Part shown: in pieces, positions 5,780 through 12,859 of the stretch
Layout: each line of letters starts with the position of its first letter
Numbering within the stretch: the stretch's first letter is position 1
Source of the DNA: Desulfobacterales bacterium
GTDB lineage: Bacteria; Desulfobacterota; Desulfobacteria; Desulfobacterales; JAFDCJ01
Length of the DNA: 12,859 nucleotides
Assembly: GCA_020345785.1 (NCBI GenBank)
Contig: CP070771.1
Location: 2,808,420 to 2,821,278, forward strand
Direction: 5' to 3'
The notes under the pieces: generated by a model
Told to the model about the DNA's origin: nothing
Databases searched by the model: none
Seen by the model: only the letters and a program-made list of their open reading frames with translations
Translations under genes and position numbers: made by a program

Positions 5780-6795
5780 CCCTGACGAAAACCGTAGCCT
5801 TCTCGAAAAATTCCGCCAACCTGTTCTTTCATATCCTAACAAAATGCAATCTCAAATGCCGCCACTGTTATATCAACCCGGCGCAGCATGGTCAAAATAC
5901 CCTGCCGCTGGCAACCATAAAGAGCTGGCTGGAAGCATTTGCGCCTGACAGCGGATCCAAGAATCTTGTTTTTCTTGGTGGTGAACCCACCCTGCACCCG
6001 GAACTGCCGGTAGCCGTAAAATATGCCCGCCGTCTGGGATTCAATTCCATCACGATTGACACCAACGGTTACCTATTTCACGACATCCTGTCAAAAGTGA
6101 CACCTGAAGACGTAGACTATTTCAGCTTCAGCCTGGATGGCGCCACCCCTGAAACCAACGATCGGATTCGAGGGGATGGCGCTTACGCCGCCTGTCTTGA
6201 CGGCATTCGCAGGGCCATTGAAAAGGGTTTTACGACCAGTTTAATCTACACGGTCAGCAGCGCCAATATCCATGAACTTGCGATGATGCCTGATTTGCTG
6301 GAAAATTTGGGGGTCGACAGGTTCTTCATTCAGGTTATCGGCCTGCGGGGAAAATCGGCCCTGGCGCAGATCGCACCTGATTTTGGTAAATCGCCGCAGG
6401 TTTCAAGGTCCCAGTGGCTGGATACTGTTCCCGCGGTTGCCCGGATAATCGCGGAACGTGGTATCACCGTTGCCTATCCGAAGGTGTTTTTAGGCCTTGA
6501 AGAAAACTTTGAATGCGCCGGCATCGTGGCCAACAATTACTTTGTTTTCCCTAACGGCCGGGTGTATCGCTGCCCGCTGTGTGAGGATTTTCCGATCCAC
6601 AGCCTGTGTTTTCATGAAAATCAACTGGTGGCGACCGCCAAGCTCAATGAACAGGATTTTTTTCATCTGGATATTCCTGAAGGCTGTGTCATGAATAAGA
6701 TGATTCAGCCGCATAATTTGCGCTACCGTGAAGACGGAACTCCGGAATATAAAATTGCCTGTTGTTTGCTGAAAGAAGAGATTAGCAGAGGATGA
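5776..6795 (+). CDS. Radical SAM enzyme with SPASM-like C-terminal cysteines
   Basis: 339 aa, cytoplasmic. C24-x3-C28-x2-C31 is the radical SAM [4Fe-4S] motif; GGEP at 68-71 binds the SAM amino group; TIDTNGY is the usual next strand. The C-terminal part has C247-x13-G-x4-C266, exactly the first half of a SPASM signature (C-x9-15-G-x4-C), followed by C269, C278, C304 and C329-C330, enough for one or two auxiliary Fe-S clusters. SPASM enzymes modify ribosomal peptides, activate sulfatases or act in cofactor synthesis. No obvious precursor peptide gene lies beside it, so the substrate is unknown. The ATG overlaps the stop of the cyclic-nucleotide-domain gene (ATGA) with no separate strong ribosome site, implying translational coupling. 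An AT-rich palindrome starts about 47 bp after the stop codon. Confidence 0.85.
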   Translation: MTLTKTVAFSKNSANLFFHILTKCNLKCRHCYINPAQHGQNTLPLATIKSWLEAFAPDSGSKNLVFLGGEPTLHPELPVAVKYARRLGFNSITIDTNGYLFHDILSKVTPEDVDYFSFSLDGATPETNDRIRGDGAYAACLDGIRRAIEKGFTTSLIYTVSSANIHELAMMPDLLENLGVDRFFIQVIGLRGKSALAQIAPDFGKSPQVSRSQWLDTVPAVARIIAERGITVAYPKVFLGLEENFECAGIVANNYFVFPNGRVYRCPLCEDFPIHSLCFHENQLVATAKLNEQDFFHLDIPEGCVMNKMIQPHNLRYREDGTPEYKIACCLLKEEISRG

Positions 6796-6841
6796 CATTG
6801 GAATCACTCTGCACTTTACATTGTACTGATTTGATGAAATC

Positions 6842-6983
6842 ACAAATCCCAAGCACCAAATTACAAATAAATCTCAATTTTCAAATACTCAATGACCCAA
6901 AGTCGTTTATTGACGAGTTTGGAATTTTGAATTTTGGTTTTGAGATTTGTTTGAGATTTGTTATTTGAGATTTGGAATTTGTA
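6842..6983. repeat. AT-rich imperfect palindrome, copy 2 (MITE-like)
   Basis: Same family as 3102-3270: it opens with AAATCCCAAGCACCAAATT, keeps the AATGACC inner word (6891-6897) and GGAATTTTGAATTTTGG (6921-6937), and ends in GAGATTTG repeats. It shares a 23-nt identical block (6945-6967) with copy 1. It fills most of the 235-bp spacer 6796-7030, separating the radical SAM gene from the next gene and likely forming the latter's upstream region. Confidence 0.8.
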
Positions 6984-7030
6984 ACTCTCCGCTCCCTTAC
7001 TCCAAGCGCCATGACAACAACCATTTAAAG

Positions 7031-7327
7031 ATGCCGACCATTCGCCAGCAAATAATTGCGCTTTTGACGGAAGCTGAAATGGATGCGCGTGAGCTATCCC
7101 GGGAAGTGGGTATCAAGGAGAAAGAAGTATATGAGCATCTGGCTCATATAGGCCGGTCGCTGGCGGCCAGGGGAAGCAAACTTGCGATTCGGCCGAGCGA
7201 ATGCCTCCACTGCGGATATGTGTTCAAAGACCGGCGGCGTCTGACCCGTCCCAGCCGCTGCCCCCGCTGCCGGGCGTCACGCCTCACCAACCCGACCTAT
7301 AGAATAGGAATGACGCTTGACGATTGA
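7031..7327 (+). CDS. Small HTH plus zinc-ribbon putative transcriptional regulator
   Basis: 98 aa. Residues ~3-45 look like a winged/ArsR-type helix-turn-helix (IRQQIIALL, then ARELSREVGIKEKEVYEHLAHI). Residues 58-80 form a zinc ribbon, with C58-x2-C61 and C77-x2-C80. This HTH-Zn-ribbon architecture matches a small regulator family known mainly from archaea and anaerobic deltaproteobacteria (COG3357-like, from memory); targets are unknown. I chose ATG 7031: the frame is open upstream to 6947, but that stretch is the AT-rich palindrome and encodes repeat-derived residues, and there is no other in-frame ATG close by. The ribosome site is weak (AAAG directly upstream), so the start could be leaderless or poorly translated. 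It follows the radical SAM gene on the same strand after 235 bp, so co-transcription is possible but not shown. Confidence 0.8.
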   Translation: MPTIRQQIIALLTEAEMDARELSREVGIKEKEVYEHLAHIGRSLAARGSKLAIRPSECLHCGYVFKDRRRLTRPSRCPRCRASRLTNPTYRIGMTLDD

Positions 7328-7517
7328 CGTATTGTGGAAGTCGCTTCCCTCCCTCATCTTTATTCATAGCAATTAAGAATATACCGTTAACAAAATGTCG
7401 GTGTGTATCTGAACGTCTAATACCTGAATTTTTAAAATCAAACATCGCTCAAAGTTAATCCTGATAATGTGGCTTCGAATGCTGTAGATGAGATTTACGT
7501 GCAAAATTCAGTTAATA

Positions 7518-7536
7518 GGCGGGTATAAAACCCGCC
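7518..7536. repeat. REP-like hairpin GGCGGGT-ATAAA-ACCCGCC
   Basis: A perfect 7-bp stem with a 5-nt loop, between the convergent zinc-ribbon gene (ending 7327) and ydbL-like gene (ending 7708). No T-run on either side, so at best a weak bidirectional terminator; more likely a REP-type repeat. The remainder of 7328-7683 shows no gene. Confidence 0.6.
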
Positions 7537-7683
7537 ACTACAATTATATTCGGAGCAGTCGTCATTGATTTTTGCTGGATTTACCAGGTGCCCACCTTTG
7601 CGTGAGTGTCGGGAACAACATCCTAAGCAGCCCATCAATCGGTAACCAAAATAGATGCTTTTAAATCGATAGAATTCCTTAAT

Positions 7684-7710
7684 TATTCAATCTTCAATCT
7701 TCAATATTCA
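7684..7710. repeat. Tandem TTCAATC words running into the ydbL-like stop codon
   Basis: On the plus strand the words are ATTCAATCT, TCAATCT, TCAATAT, TCA. The last three bases (7708-7710) are the TGA stop of the minus-strand ydbL-like gene, so the repeat starts exactly at the gene's end. Confidence 0.65.
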
Positions 7711-8082
7711 TTTCTTCTGATACCACTTGCCGTTGGCATCCTGCAACCATTCACCAGGTTGGGCTTTATCGGCGATTTGAACGGCACGATGCTTGCCGAC
7801 CACTTCAACCGTGGTTGACTGCTGTTTGGCAATGGCTTCATAAACCTGCTTGCGGTCACTGTTTTCAGCCTCGACCACATCCTCTTGCTCTTTCTTTTTG
7901 CCGATAAATTCCAGATAACCCTTATTATTCTCTCCGACAAGGCCTTTGTCCTTAAGAGATTTAATAACCGGCAGACGGGCCAGCATCCGCTGCTTAATTT
8001 CCTTGGAAGACGAATAACCATCGGTGATCAGAAAACTTAGGATAAAAAAGGGCAATATCGCAATGATTGTTTTACGCTTCAT
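7708..8082 (-). CDS. ydbL: YdbL-like periplasmic protein (DUF1318)
   Basis: 124 aa from ATG 8082, with AAGGAGA (8090-8096) seven bases upstream; an in-frame ATG at 8106 lacks such a site and lies on the far side of it. The N-terminus (MKRKTIIAILPFFILSFLIT) is a Sec signal peptide with likely cleavage near residue 25. The mature part keeps the features I remember from E. coli YdbL: LKDKGLVGENNKGYLE, a VYEAIAKQ helix and the ending PGEWLQDANGKWYQKK. Mature protein should be periplasmic. In E. coli, YdbL assists the YdbH-YnbE envelope bridge, probably as a chaperone for YnbE assembly. It is the third gene of the minus-strand operon, 41 bp after the YnbE-like gene. Confidence 0.87.
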   Translation of the reverse strand: MKRKTIIAILPFFILSFLITDGYSSSKEIKQRMLARLPVIKSLKDKGLVGENNKGYLEFIGKKKEQEDVVEAENSDRKQVYEAIAKQQSTTVEVVGKHRAVQIADKAQPGEWLQDANGKWYQKK

Positions 8083-8123
8083 AGTAGCATCTCCTTGAAT
8101 GATCAAACCAGGGTGATCACTCC

Positions 8124-8339
8124 CTATTCGGTCGTTGATGGTTTGGTTTCAATCTTTTCTTCAGCCTTGTCAATATCACTGAAAAAATCATCCAGAGCTT
8201 TGTCAACCTTTACATTGACATCAATGGTAATATGAATCGGCTTTATTTCCACGGGTGCCACTTCTACTTTGTGCTGGGTGCAGCCGGGTGCAACCAGGAA
8301 AAAAATTGCCGCCAGCAGCCAAAACGATTTTCTTGTCAT
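8124..8339 (-). CDS. ynbE: YnbE-like small outer-membrane lipoprotein
   Basis: 71 aa. Short basic start, hydrophobic stretch and a lipobox-like APGC with the lipidated cysteine at residue 20; T follows the Cys, not D, consistent with outer-membrane sorting. P at -2 makes the lipobox a little unusual. After the Cys, the segment KVEVAPVEIKPIHITIDVNV matches the beta-forming repeat of E. coli YnbE (61 aa), which stacks onto the C-terminus of YdbH; an acidic tail follows. I prefer ATG 8339, nine bases after AAGGAG (8349-8354); the ATG at 8345 is only three bases from it. It starts about 22 bp after the ydbH-like stop, so the genes are co-transcribed. Confidence 0.82.
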   Translation of the reverse strand: MTRKSFWLLAAIFFLVAPGCTQHKVEVAPVEIKPIHITIDVNVKVDKALDDFFSDIDKAEEKIETKPSTTE

Positions 8340-8361
8340 GGGCATTTGCTCCTTCTTCTGA

Positions 8362-11139
8362 TTATTTCATCATGTTAATGAGTTCCTTGTACCGCAGCAA
8401 TTGGTTAAGCGGCAGCCTAAAATTGACATCCAGACGGATGCCCTGAAACTTTGATCCTTTGGCATCCGCTTCGACTTTCATAAAGCCACCAATATCTTTG
8501 TTGTAGACAAAGGGAAGTGTTTTAGCGGGTTTGCCGTCCATCTGCATTTGCAGCAACAACTCTTCCCCCTGTGACGTTATATTCAGTTTGGCCCACGAAT
8601 AATCATAATCTTTTAGGGCTTCACTGGCAACTTCCATTTGAACAAACTGGGACGTATTCGGTGGGATGCCGGCGGTCAGGATATCTGTTCCGGTAAGACG
8701 AATTTTGCCGCCGTCTCCCGGTGTGGAGAATAAAAATCCATCGTCAAAGCTGATTTTGCCGTTTGCGTATTGCAGCGGTATGCGGCCGTTGACCGTCCCC
8801 CGGCCCTCGGCGGCGGCGGCGCCGAACTGCTCTAAAACCTTTGCCAGGTTAAGACGATCGCAGTAAAACGTTATCCGATAGTCCTCAACGCCGGGGGACA
8901 AGCGCATGGATTGGGTCTCCACATGGCCGTCACACCACAAAAAGTGCATCTTTTCAATTAGAAAAGAGCGGGCCGACTCGATCTGAAAATCAACGCTGCC
9001 TTTTTCGGCGATCAAATCGCCCAGAGAGAATTTGCTGAAATGGATCGTCTGTCCGGGCCCACTGCGAATTCGAGGTAATTCCGGAAAGCTAAGAGACATG
9101 CGAATCCCCTCGAGCGTCAGCTTGCTTTGCAACGACGATACCCGGCCGTCATTGAAATCCGCCTGCAATTTGCCGCTGAATCCACGGCCATCCAACGCAA
9201 AATCGCCGGTCAGGTCAAATTTGCCGTTAATACGAAACCCTTTTGCTTGCGGGAAGAACTTTCCCAGATCAATCTCAGGCGCACTGCCGGGACGGGAGAG
9301 TTCTACCCGGATGCTGGCGCCCCGGGATGCGACGTTATACAATTTGGACTCGCCCGCAAATGCCAGTTTCAAATTCGGCACTAGACTGCTTTGATGTTGT
9401 CCTTCAAAGGCAAAACCGCTGGGGGTTTGCCGAATATTGCTTTTCATGCCACCGAGGTTCATATCTTTATACATCAGGCCGGCGATCGAGACACTGCCTT
9501 TTTCGGTTTTTCCCTCTACCGGCCACTCAAATGGAATCTTTCCCCGGGCGTCGGTGAGCCGAGCATCTAAATCTGAAAATCGGCCGCCGGCACCGGTAAA
9601 TTGCATCACGCCTGCTAACCTCATATGACGAACATCATGGCCATTAAGTCTACCGATTATAGAAAAGTTCGAAATTTTGATATCCATGCCTTCTGATTTT
9701 AGGCCGGTATTGGGCGCCTGCAGATCAAAGGTGATGCGGGAGGCTACCTCATTTTCCTCAGCCAGACTGGCAGCGCCCTTTAAATCGATCTTGGGTATAT
9801 AAACGGAGTCGGATGCCGAGTCGATACGGACTTTGGGAGCCCTGAGCGTGTAAGCTGCTTCGATTTTTCGGGAAGCCGCTTCGGCCGACAGATTAAAATC
9901 CGGCGGTGATAATGTTATCGTATACGGTTCAACGTTTATCCGAACAGGCTTGGCGGACGGGTCTGTGGCTGGTTCATTGGAGATCTTAAATTCCCATTTT
10001 CCGGGATGATGAAAAACGGCTGAAAACCGCCCCTGCAGTGGCAAGGGGTCTCGAAATTTTACCGGCAGCGGGTTTACCTCGTTTTGGTCCGATGAATGCA
10101 AAACCGCGCTGAAATTACCCGAACTCTCAAATGCTGCTTCATTTCGTTTGATAATGCAATCAAAGCCGGCCAGCGTCAGAGGCGTGGGGGTCACCATCGC
10201 CAGGCTGCTTCCGGTGACCCGCCATTCGTTGTCGCCGCTTGCTGCCAGATCGATCTGAAAAGGAACTTCCTCGCTCCGGGCGGAAAGGACATTTTGAAAT
10301 TGAACGTCACCTACCGCTATTTTAGTGTGCCGCAGCAGGGTTAGCGAAGCGTTCAGCGACGCCATCCGTAAGGGCGCCCAAAACACTTCGGCTCTGCCAT
10401 GCACGCTGGCCTCACCGGAAATCGTGAAATCGGTCAGCCGGGCGGTTGTATCCGCCAGACGATCTAAGTTCAGATTTTTGCAATCAACAACGACTTCAGC
10501 CCTATTTTGAACTCGATTCACTTCTATGGCGGCGGTTATTTTCTGACCCAGAGGATATAACCGGGCGGCAATGTTTAACCGGTTAAATTCAGAATCCTGC
10601 GCAACAACGTCTAATTCTAGCGGCACGCTGTGAAATTGATCGTTGTACCCGATGATCACCTGTGAATTGCGTATTTCCAATCTTGACACCGCGACCAAGA
10701 GTGGCGCCTCGTCCGGCGCTGCTGCCGGCTCCTGCCGCTGTTGCCGACCTGCCATAAGCTTTTCAATGTCGAGGCCGCGCAACTTAAAACTGCCGCCTGA
10801 TATCTCAGTGTACAGTTCAATGCCGCTTAAGGTTATTTTTTTTATCTTTTTTTGATAAAGGCTCCGGGGAGAATAATCGATCTGTACGGATTGAACAACC
10901 AACGCGGGATTTTCTGCCGGACCGATATGCAAGGCTCCCAGATCGGCGGCAAAGAGTCCGATGTTGCGAATATCGACGGCAACATCCGAAATGCCTGCAT
11001 CAGCAGCAAGCTGCGGAATCAGTCTGGACTCCAAATAGTGCGGAAGATAAAAGTAAATGCCGGTCAGCAGGGTGATCAGCAGCAGGACGACAAAAAGCAG
11101 CACGCCTCCGGTGAGGGCTATTTTACGTTTTAACGACAT
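8362..11139 (-). CDS. ydbH: YdbH-like AsmA-family intermembrane lipid-transfer protein
   Basis: 925 aa (E. coli YdbH is about 880). Residues ~7-31 are one N-terminal inner-membrane anchor; the rest is a long run of short alternating beta-strands, as expected for an AsmA-like/repeating beta-groove protein. The C-terminal part, including IRLDVNFRLPLNQLL (~905-919), matches the YdbH C-terminal domain (Pfam 'dicarboxylate transport' family, a name not reflecting its role). In E. coli, YdbH, TamB and YhdP are partly redundant in moving phospholipids to the outer membrane, and YdbH's C-terminus contacts the lipoprotein YnbE. The following ynbE- and ydbL-like genes confirm the assignment. The ATG at 11139 has a poor ribosome site. 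No frameshift or internal stop is seen. Confidence 0.88.
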   Translation of the reverse strand: MSLKRKIALTGGVLLFVVLLLITLLTGIYFYLPHYLESRLIPQLAADAGISDVAVDIRNIGLFAADLGALHIGPAENPALVVQSVQIDYSPRSLYQKKIKKITLSGIELYTEISGGSFKLRGLDIEKLMAGRQQRQEPAAAPDEAPLLVAVSRLEIRNSQVIIGYNDQFHSVPLELDVVAQDSEFNRLNIAARLYPLGQKITAAIEVNRVQNRAEVVVDCKNLNLDRLADTTARLTDFTISGEASVHGRAEVFWAPLRMASLNASLTLLRHTKIAVGDVQFQNVLSARSEEVPFQIDLAASGDNEWRVTGSSLAMVTPTPLTLAGFDCIIKRNEAAFESSGNFSAVLHSSDQNEVNPLPVKFRDPLPLQGRFSAVFHHPGKWEFKISNEPATDPSAKPVRINVEPYTITLSPPDFNLSAEAASRKIEAAYTLRAPKVRIDSASDSVYIPKIDLKGAASLAEENEVASRITFDLQAPNTGLKSEGMDIKISNFSIIGRLNGHDVRHMRLAGVMQFTGAGGRFSDLDARLTDARGKIPFEWPVEGKTEKGSVSIAGLMYKDMNLGGMKSNIRQTPSGFAFEGQHQSSLVPNLKLAFAGESKLYNVASRGASIRVELSRPGSAPEIDLGKFFPQAKGFRINGKFDLTGDFALDGRGFSGKLQADFNDGRVSSLQSKLTLEGIRMSLSFPELPRIRSGPGQTIHFSKFSLGDLIAEKGSVDFQIESARSFLIEKMHFLWCDGHVETQSMRLSPGVEDYRITFYCDRLNLAKVLEQFGAAAAEGRGTVNGRIPLQYANGKISFDDGFLFSTPGDGGKIRLTGTDILTAGIPPNTSQFVQMEVASEALKDYDYSWAKLNITSQGEELLLQMQMDGKPAKTLPFVYNKDIGGFMKVEADAKGSKFQGIRLDVNFRLPLNQLLRYKELINMMK

Positions 11140-11162
11140 GCTTGATAAAACTTAGGTTGTGC

Positions 11163-11349
11163 GGTTCTGGGTTCAACGTTCAGGGTTGAATGACTCCCAG
11201 ACAGCCAATAAAAAAGGGATATTGTTTTCATCGTGCTTATAAAGTCGATTCATATAATGGGGTATGTCGGGTATTTCGGATCCTGATCAATATGTTAAGC
11301 AGTGTCAATCTGTTGTAACCTTTGAACTCTGAACCTTGAACCGGGAACC
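11163..11349. repeat. GGTTC..GGTTCAA inverted-repeat element upstream of ydbH
   Basis: The arms at 11163-11190 and 11322-11349 are reverse complements at 23 of 28 positions and belong to the same word family as the tandem array at 1-100. They enclose 131 bp without a gene. The spacer 11140-11414 holds nothing else that I recognise except a weak promoter candidate inside the element. Confidence 0.7.
11280..11308 (-). promoter_or_regulatory. Weak promoter candidate for the ydbH-ynbE-ydbL operon
   Basis: On the minus strand a perfect TTGACA (11308-11303) is followed after 17 bp by CAGGAT (11285-11280), which matches TATAAT at only three positions. It lies inside the inverted-repeat element and about 140 bp before the ydbH-like start. 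A chance TTGACA is possible. Confidence 0.2.
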
Positions 11350-11414
11350 AATCGGTCTAAATTAGAAGATGTGTTTTGTCGCAATAAACTCCAACCCCAA
11401 TAGATGCTTTAGGG

Positions 11415-12859
11415 TTAAACCCGTTGCAGAAATGAGCTGCGCGTCATGCCCGCGCCTACGGAATCGTTTAAAATGAGCCGGGCTTCTTTCAGCCGCGCCA
11501 GATTTCTGTTTATTTTGAAACCCTGGATCGTGTCAGCGGATAGTGCATCCCGCATCAGATCATACGGCAACCGCTGCATACAGACGACCGAGCAGTTGCC
11601 GCGCTCGTGGACATTGGTGATCATTTTGTTGGCGATAAAGTCCGCAACCACTTCTTTTGCATCCCGCAGATCAGGGTCGCAGATCTGGGCCAGGGTCAGT
11701 GGAATCATAGCAAAATTCGCCTGATGTTCGATCAAAAGATCAATATCCTCCAATTTGATGCCGTTGGGTGCAAACAGCTCGCTCAAATGCGCTTTTGCCC
11801 CCCGAGTGGCATACAGAAATACGCCTTTGCCGTCCATGTCGCCGAAGATTTCGCTATTATCGGGAAGGGCCTGGATATAGTCGGCAAAACAGCCATGGGT
11901 CCTCGTCAGCGTGTCGATAATTCCTGTTTGCGGCCGCTTAAACCGGAATTTGGCGCCTTCGTGAACGGTTACAACCCCCGTTGAATCGGGCGACAGGTAA
12001 ACCGAAACCACATTATTGTATTTACCGGATTCTACGTAGGCTCTGGCGATTTCTGCCGCGGTTTCTGTTCCGGGGCCGAGCGTCATGATGTCATACGCAA
12101 ACGATCTGATGTTTTGGTCATAAAATTCGAGGGCTTCCTTGAAGCGGCTGAACAACCCGGCAGCGGCCTGCTCCGGATACATCAGCTCGGCCAGCGCATG
12201 CTGGACCCGGGCGGCAGTGGCCGGCACCCGGTAAATCAGGCTGCCCATCTGATTGTCAACGATGATGCCGTCAAGTTTTTTGTCACCGTTCAATTGGTAA
12301 ATGATGCGGGCTACCTGGGATATGAAGTCTTTTGCAATGGTGAATTCGTTTCTGTTATGATTCGTGTAGTGCCCCGATGGTTTCGCAGCACCGTCGGTTG
12401 CCAGGGCGGTTGCCATGGCGTCATCACCAAAAATAATATTGGCCGTGTCGTGGGGTTTAAAGGATGCTGCGCGGTGTATGTTTTCAGCTCCAATGACAAG
12501 GGATATGTCCCCGGCGCCAAGAGACCCGTTGAGAGACATCATGAAAACAAGTTCAACTGCCACATTAAAGCCGGGGCATCCAGCATAAAGATCAAACACG
12601 CGTGCATTCGGGCAATGGTCCCGGATGATGCCGTACGGATATTTGATCAACGGTCCGGGATCGTATTTGTCATCGCCGACATTGGTGGCGCCGATGACCA
12701 ATTTGACCCGGGAAAGATCAAGGTCGGATGTGGCCAGCAAATCCTGCAGCGCCGTCACACCGATGCGTTCATCCGTGCCCGCCACTTTTCTTGTCCGAAC
12801 CCCGATTCTTTCTTCGATGCTTTGGCCGTCAACCGGAATGCCTCCCTTGAAATACAGCT
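11415..12859 (-). CDS. FabH/thiolase-superfamily ketoacyl synthase III-like enzyme (5' end outside window)
   Basis: The frame is open to the window edge: the GTG at 12785 is not a convincing start, because upstream codons encode VDGQSIEERIGVRTRK, the typical FabH-type ERxGxRxR segment. At least 480 residues are visible, against about 320 for ordinary FabH. The triad is present: Cys in YAGCPGFN (codon 12576-12578), His in EHQAN (11724-11726) and Asn in RGNCS (11595-11597). GATNVGDD and FGDDAMATAL are further superfamily signatures. Such enzymes make a carbon-carbon bond by decarboxylative or non-decarboxylative Claisen condensation of acyl thioesters. The extra length lies mostly between the Cys and His, including a region around 12000-12300 that I cannot assign. 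Candidate roles include fatty-acid initiation, a secondary-metabolite or hydrocarbon (OleA-like) step, or HMG-CoA-synthase-like chemistry; I cannot choose. Cytoplasmic. It is separated from ydbH by 275 bp. Confidence 0.8.
   Translation of the reverse strand, partial: LYFKGGIPVDGQSIEERIGVRTRKVAGTDERIGVTALQDLLATSDLDLSRVKLVIGATNVGDDKYDPGPLIKYPYGIIRDHCPNARVFDLYAGCPGFNVAVELVFMMSLNGSLGAGDISLVIGAENIHRAASFKPHDTANIIFGDDAMATALATDGAAKPSGHYTNHNRNEFTIAKDFISQVARIIYQLNGDKKLDGIIVDNQMGSLIYRVPATAARVQHALAELMYPEQAAAGLFSRFKEALEFYDQNIRSFAYDIMTLGPGTETAAEIARAYVESGKYNNVVSVYLSPDSTGVVTVHEGAKFRFKRPQTGIIDTLTRTHGCFADYIQALPDNSEIFGDMDGKGVFLYATRGAKAHLSELFAPNGIKLEDIDLLIEHQANFAMIPLTLAQICDPDLRDAKEVVADFIANKMITNVHERGNCSVVCMQRLPYDLMRDALSADTIQGFKINRNLARLKEARLILNDSVGAGMTRSSFLQRV

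Noticed and set aside
7518..7536. Rho-independent terminator
   Set aside because: The stem is good but no T-run follows on either strand.
8124..8345. ATG 8345 as start of the YnbE-like gene
   Set aside because: It is only three bases from the AAGGAG; the ATG at 8339 has normal nine-base spacing.
12783..12785. GTG as start of the FabH-like gene
   Set aside because: The frame upstream stays open to the window edge and encodes the conserved ERxGxRxR-type segment.

Overview
The window looks like chromosomal DNA of a strictly anaerobic Desulfobacterota (deltaproteobacterial, sulfate-reducer-like) genome. The proteins fit this: a two-[4Fe-4S] ferredoxin fused to a glutamate-synthase-type oxidoreductase, an Fe-S-type PurF, a radical SAM enzyme with extra cysteines, and a Gram-negative envelope operon of the ydbH-ynbE-ydbL type. 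The spacers are full of short-word tandem repeats and imperfect palindromes of a kind I associate with Desulfobacterota genomes and metagenome bins. The taxonomic call is inference; there is no rRNA or other marker gene.

Layout, left to right. 1-459 holds no convincing gene and is a mosaic of at least six tandem-word families, ending in nine 9-bp units just before the first gene. 460-2808 (+) is a fusion of a glutamate synthase GXGXG domain, a GltD-type FAD/NAD(P) oxidoreductase and a ferredoxin. 2809-3385 is a spacer of nested inverted repeats. 3386-4798 (+) is purF. 4799-5269 carries a second element of the same repeat family, two GC hairpins and a probable promoter. 5270-5779 and 5776-6795 (+) are a cyclic-nucleotide-binding-domain protein and a SPASM-like radical SAM enzyme, overlapping by ATGA. 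6796-7030 holds a second copy of the AT-rich palindrome. 7031-7327 (+) is a small HTH/zinc-ribbon protein.

The right half is on the minus strand. An operon reads ydbH-like (11139-8362), ynbE-like lipoprotein (8339-8124), ydbL-like (8082-7708). It is preceded by a 275-bp spacer with an inverted repeat, then by a large FabH/thiolase-like gene (11415 to beyond the window edge at 12859) whose Cys-His-Asn triad is visible.

Functionally, glutamate synthase (nitrogen assimilation from glutamine) and PurF (glutamine-dependent first step of purine synthesis) both use glutamine, but repeat-rich DNA separates them and nothing shows co-transcription. The cyclic-nucleotide sensor and radical SAM enzyme almost certainly act together; their substrate cannot be read from the sequence. 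The ydbHEL operon should encode an inner-to-outer membrane lipid transfer bridge. The least explained items are the sensor/radical SAM pair and the density of structured repeats, with the same composite element on both sides of purF.
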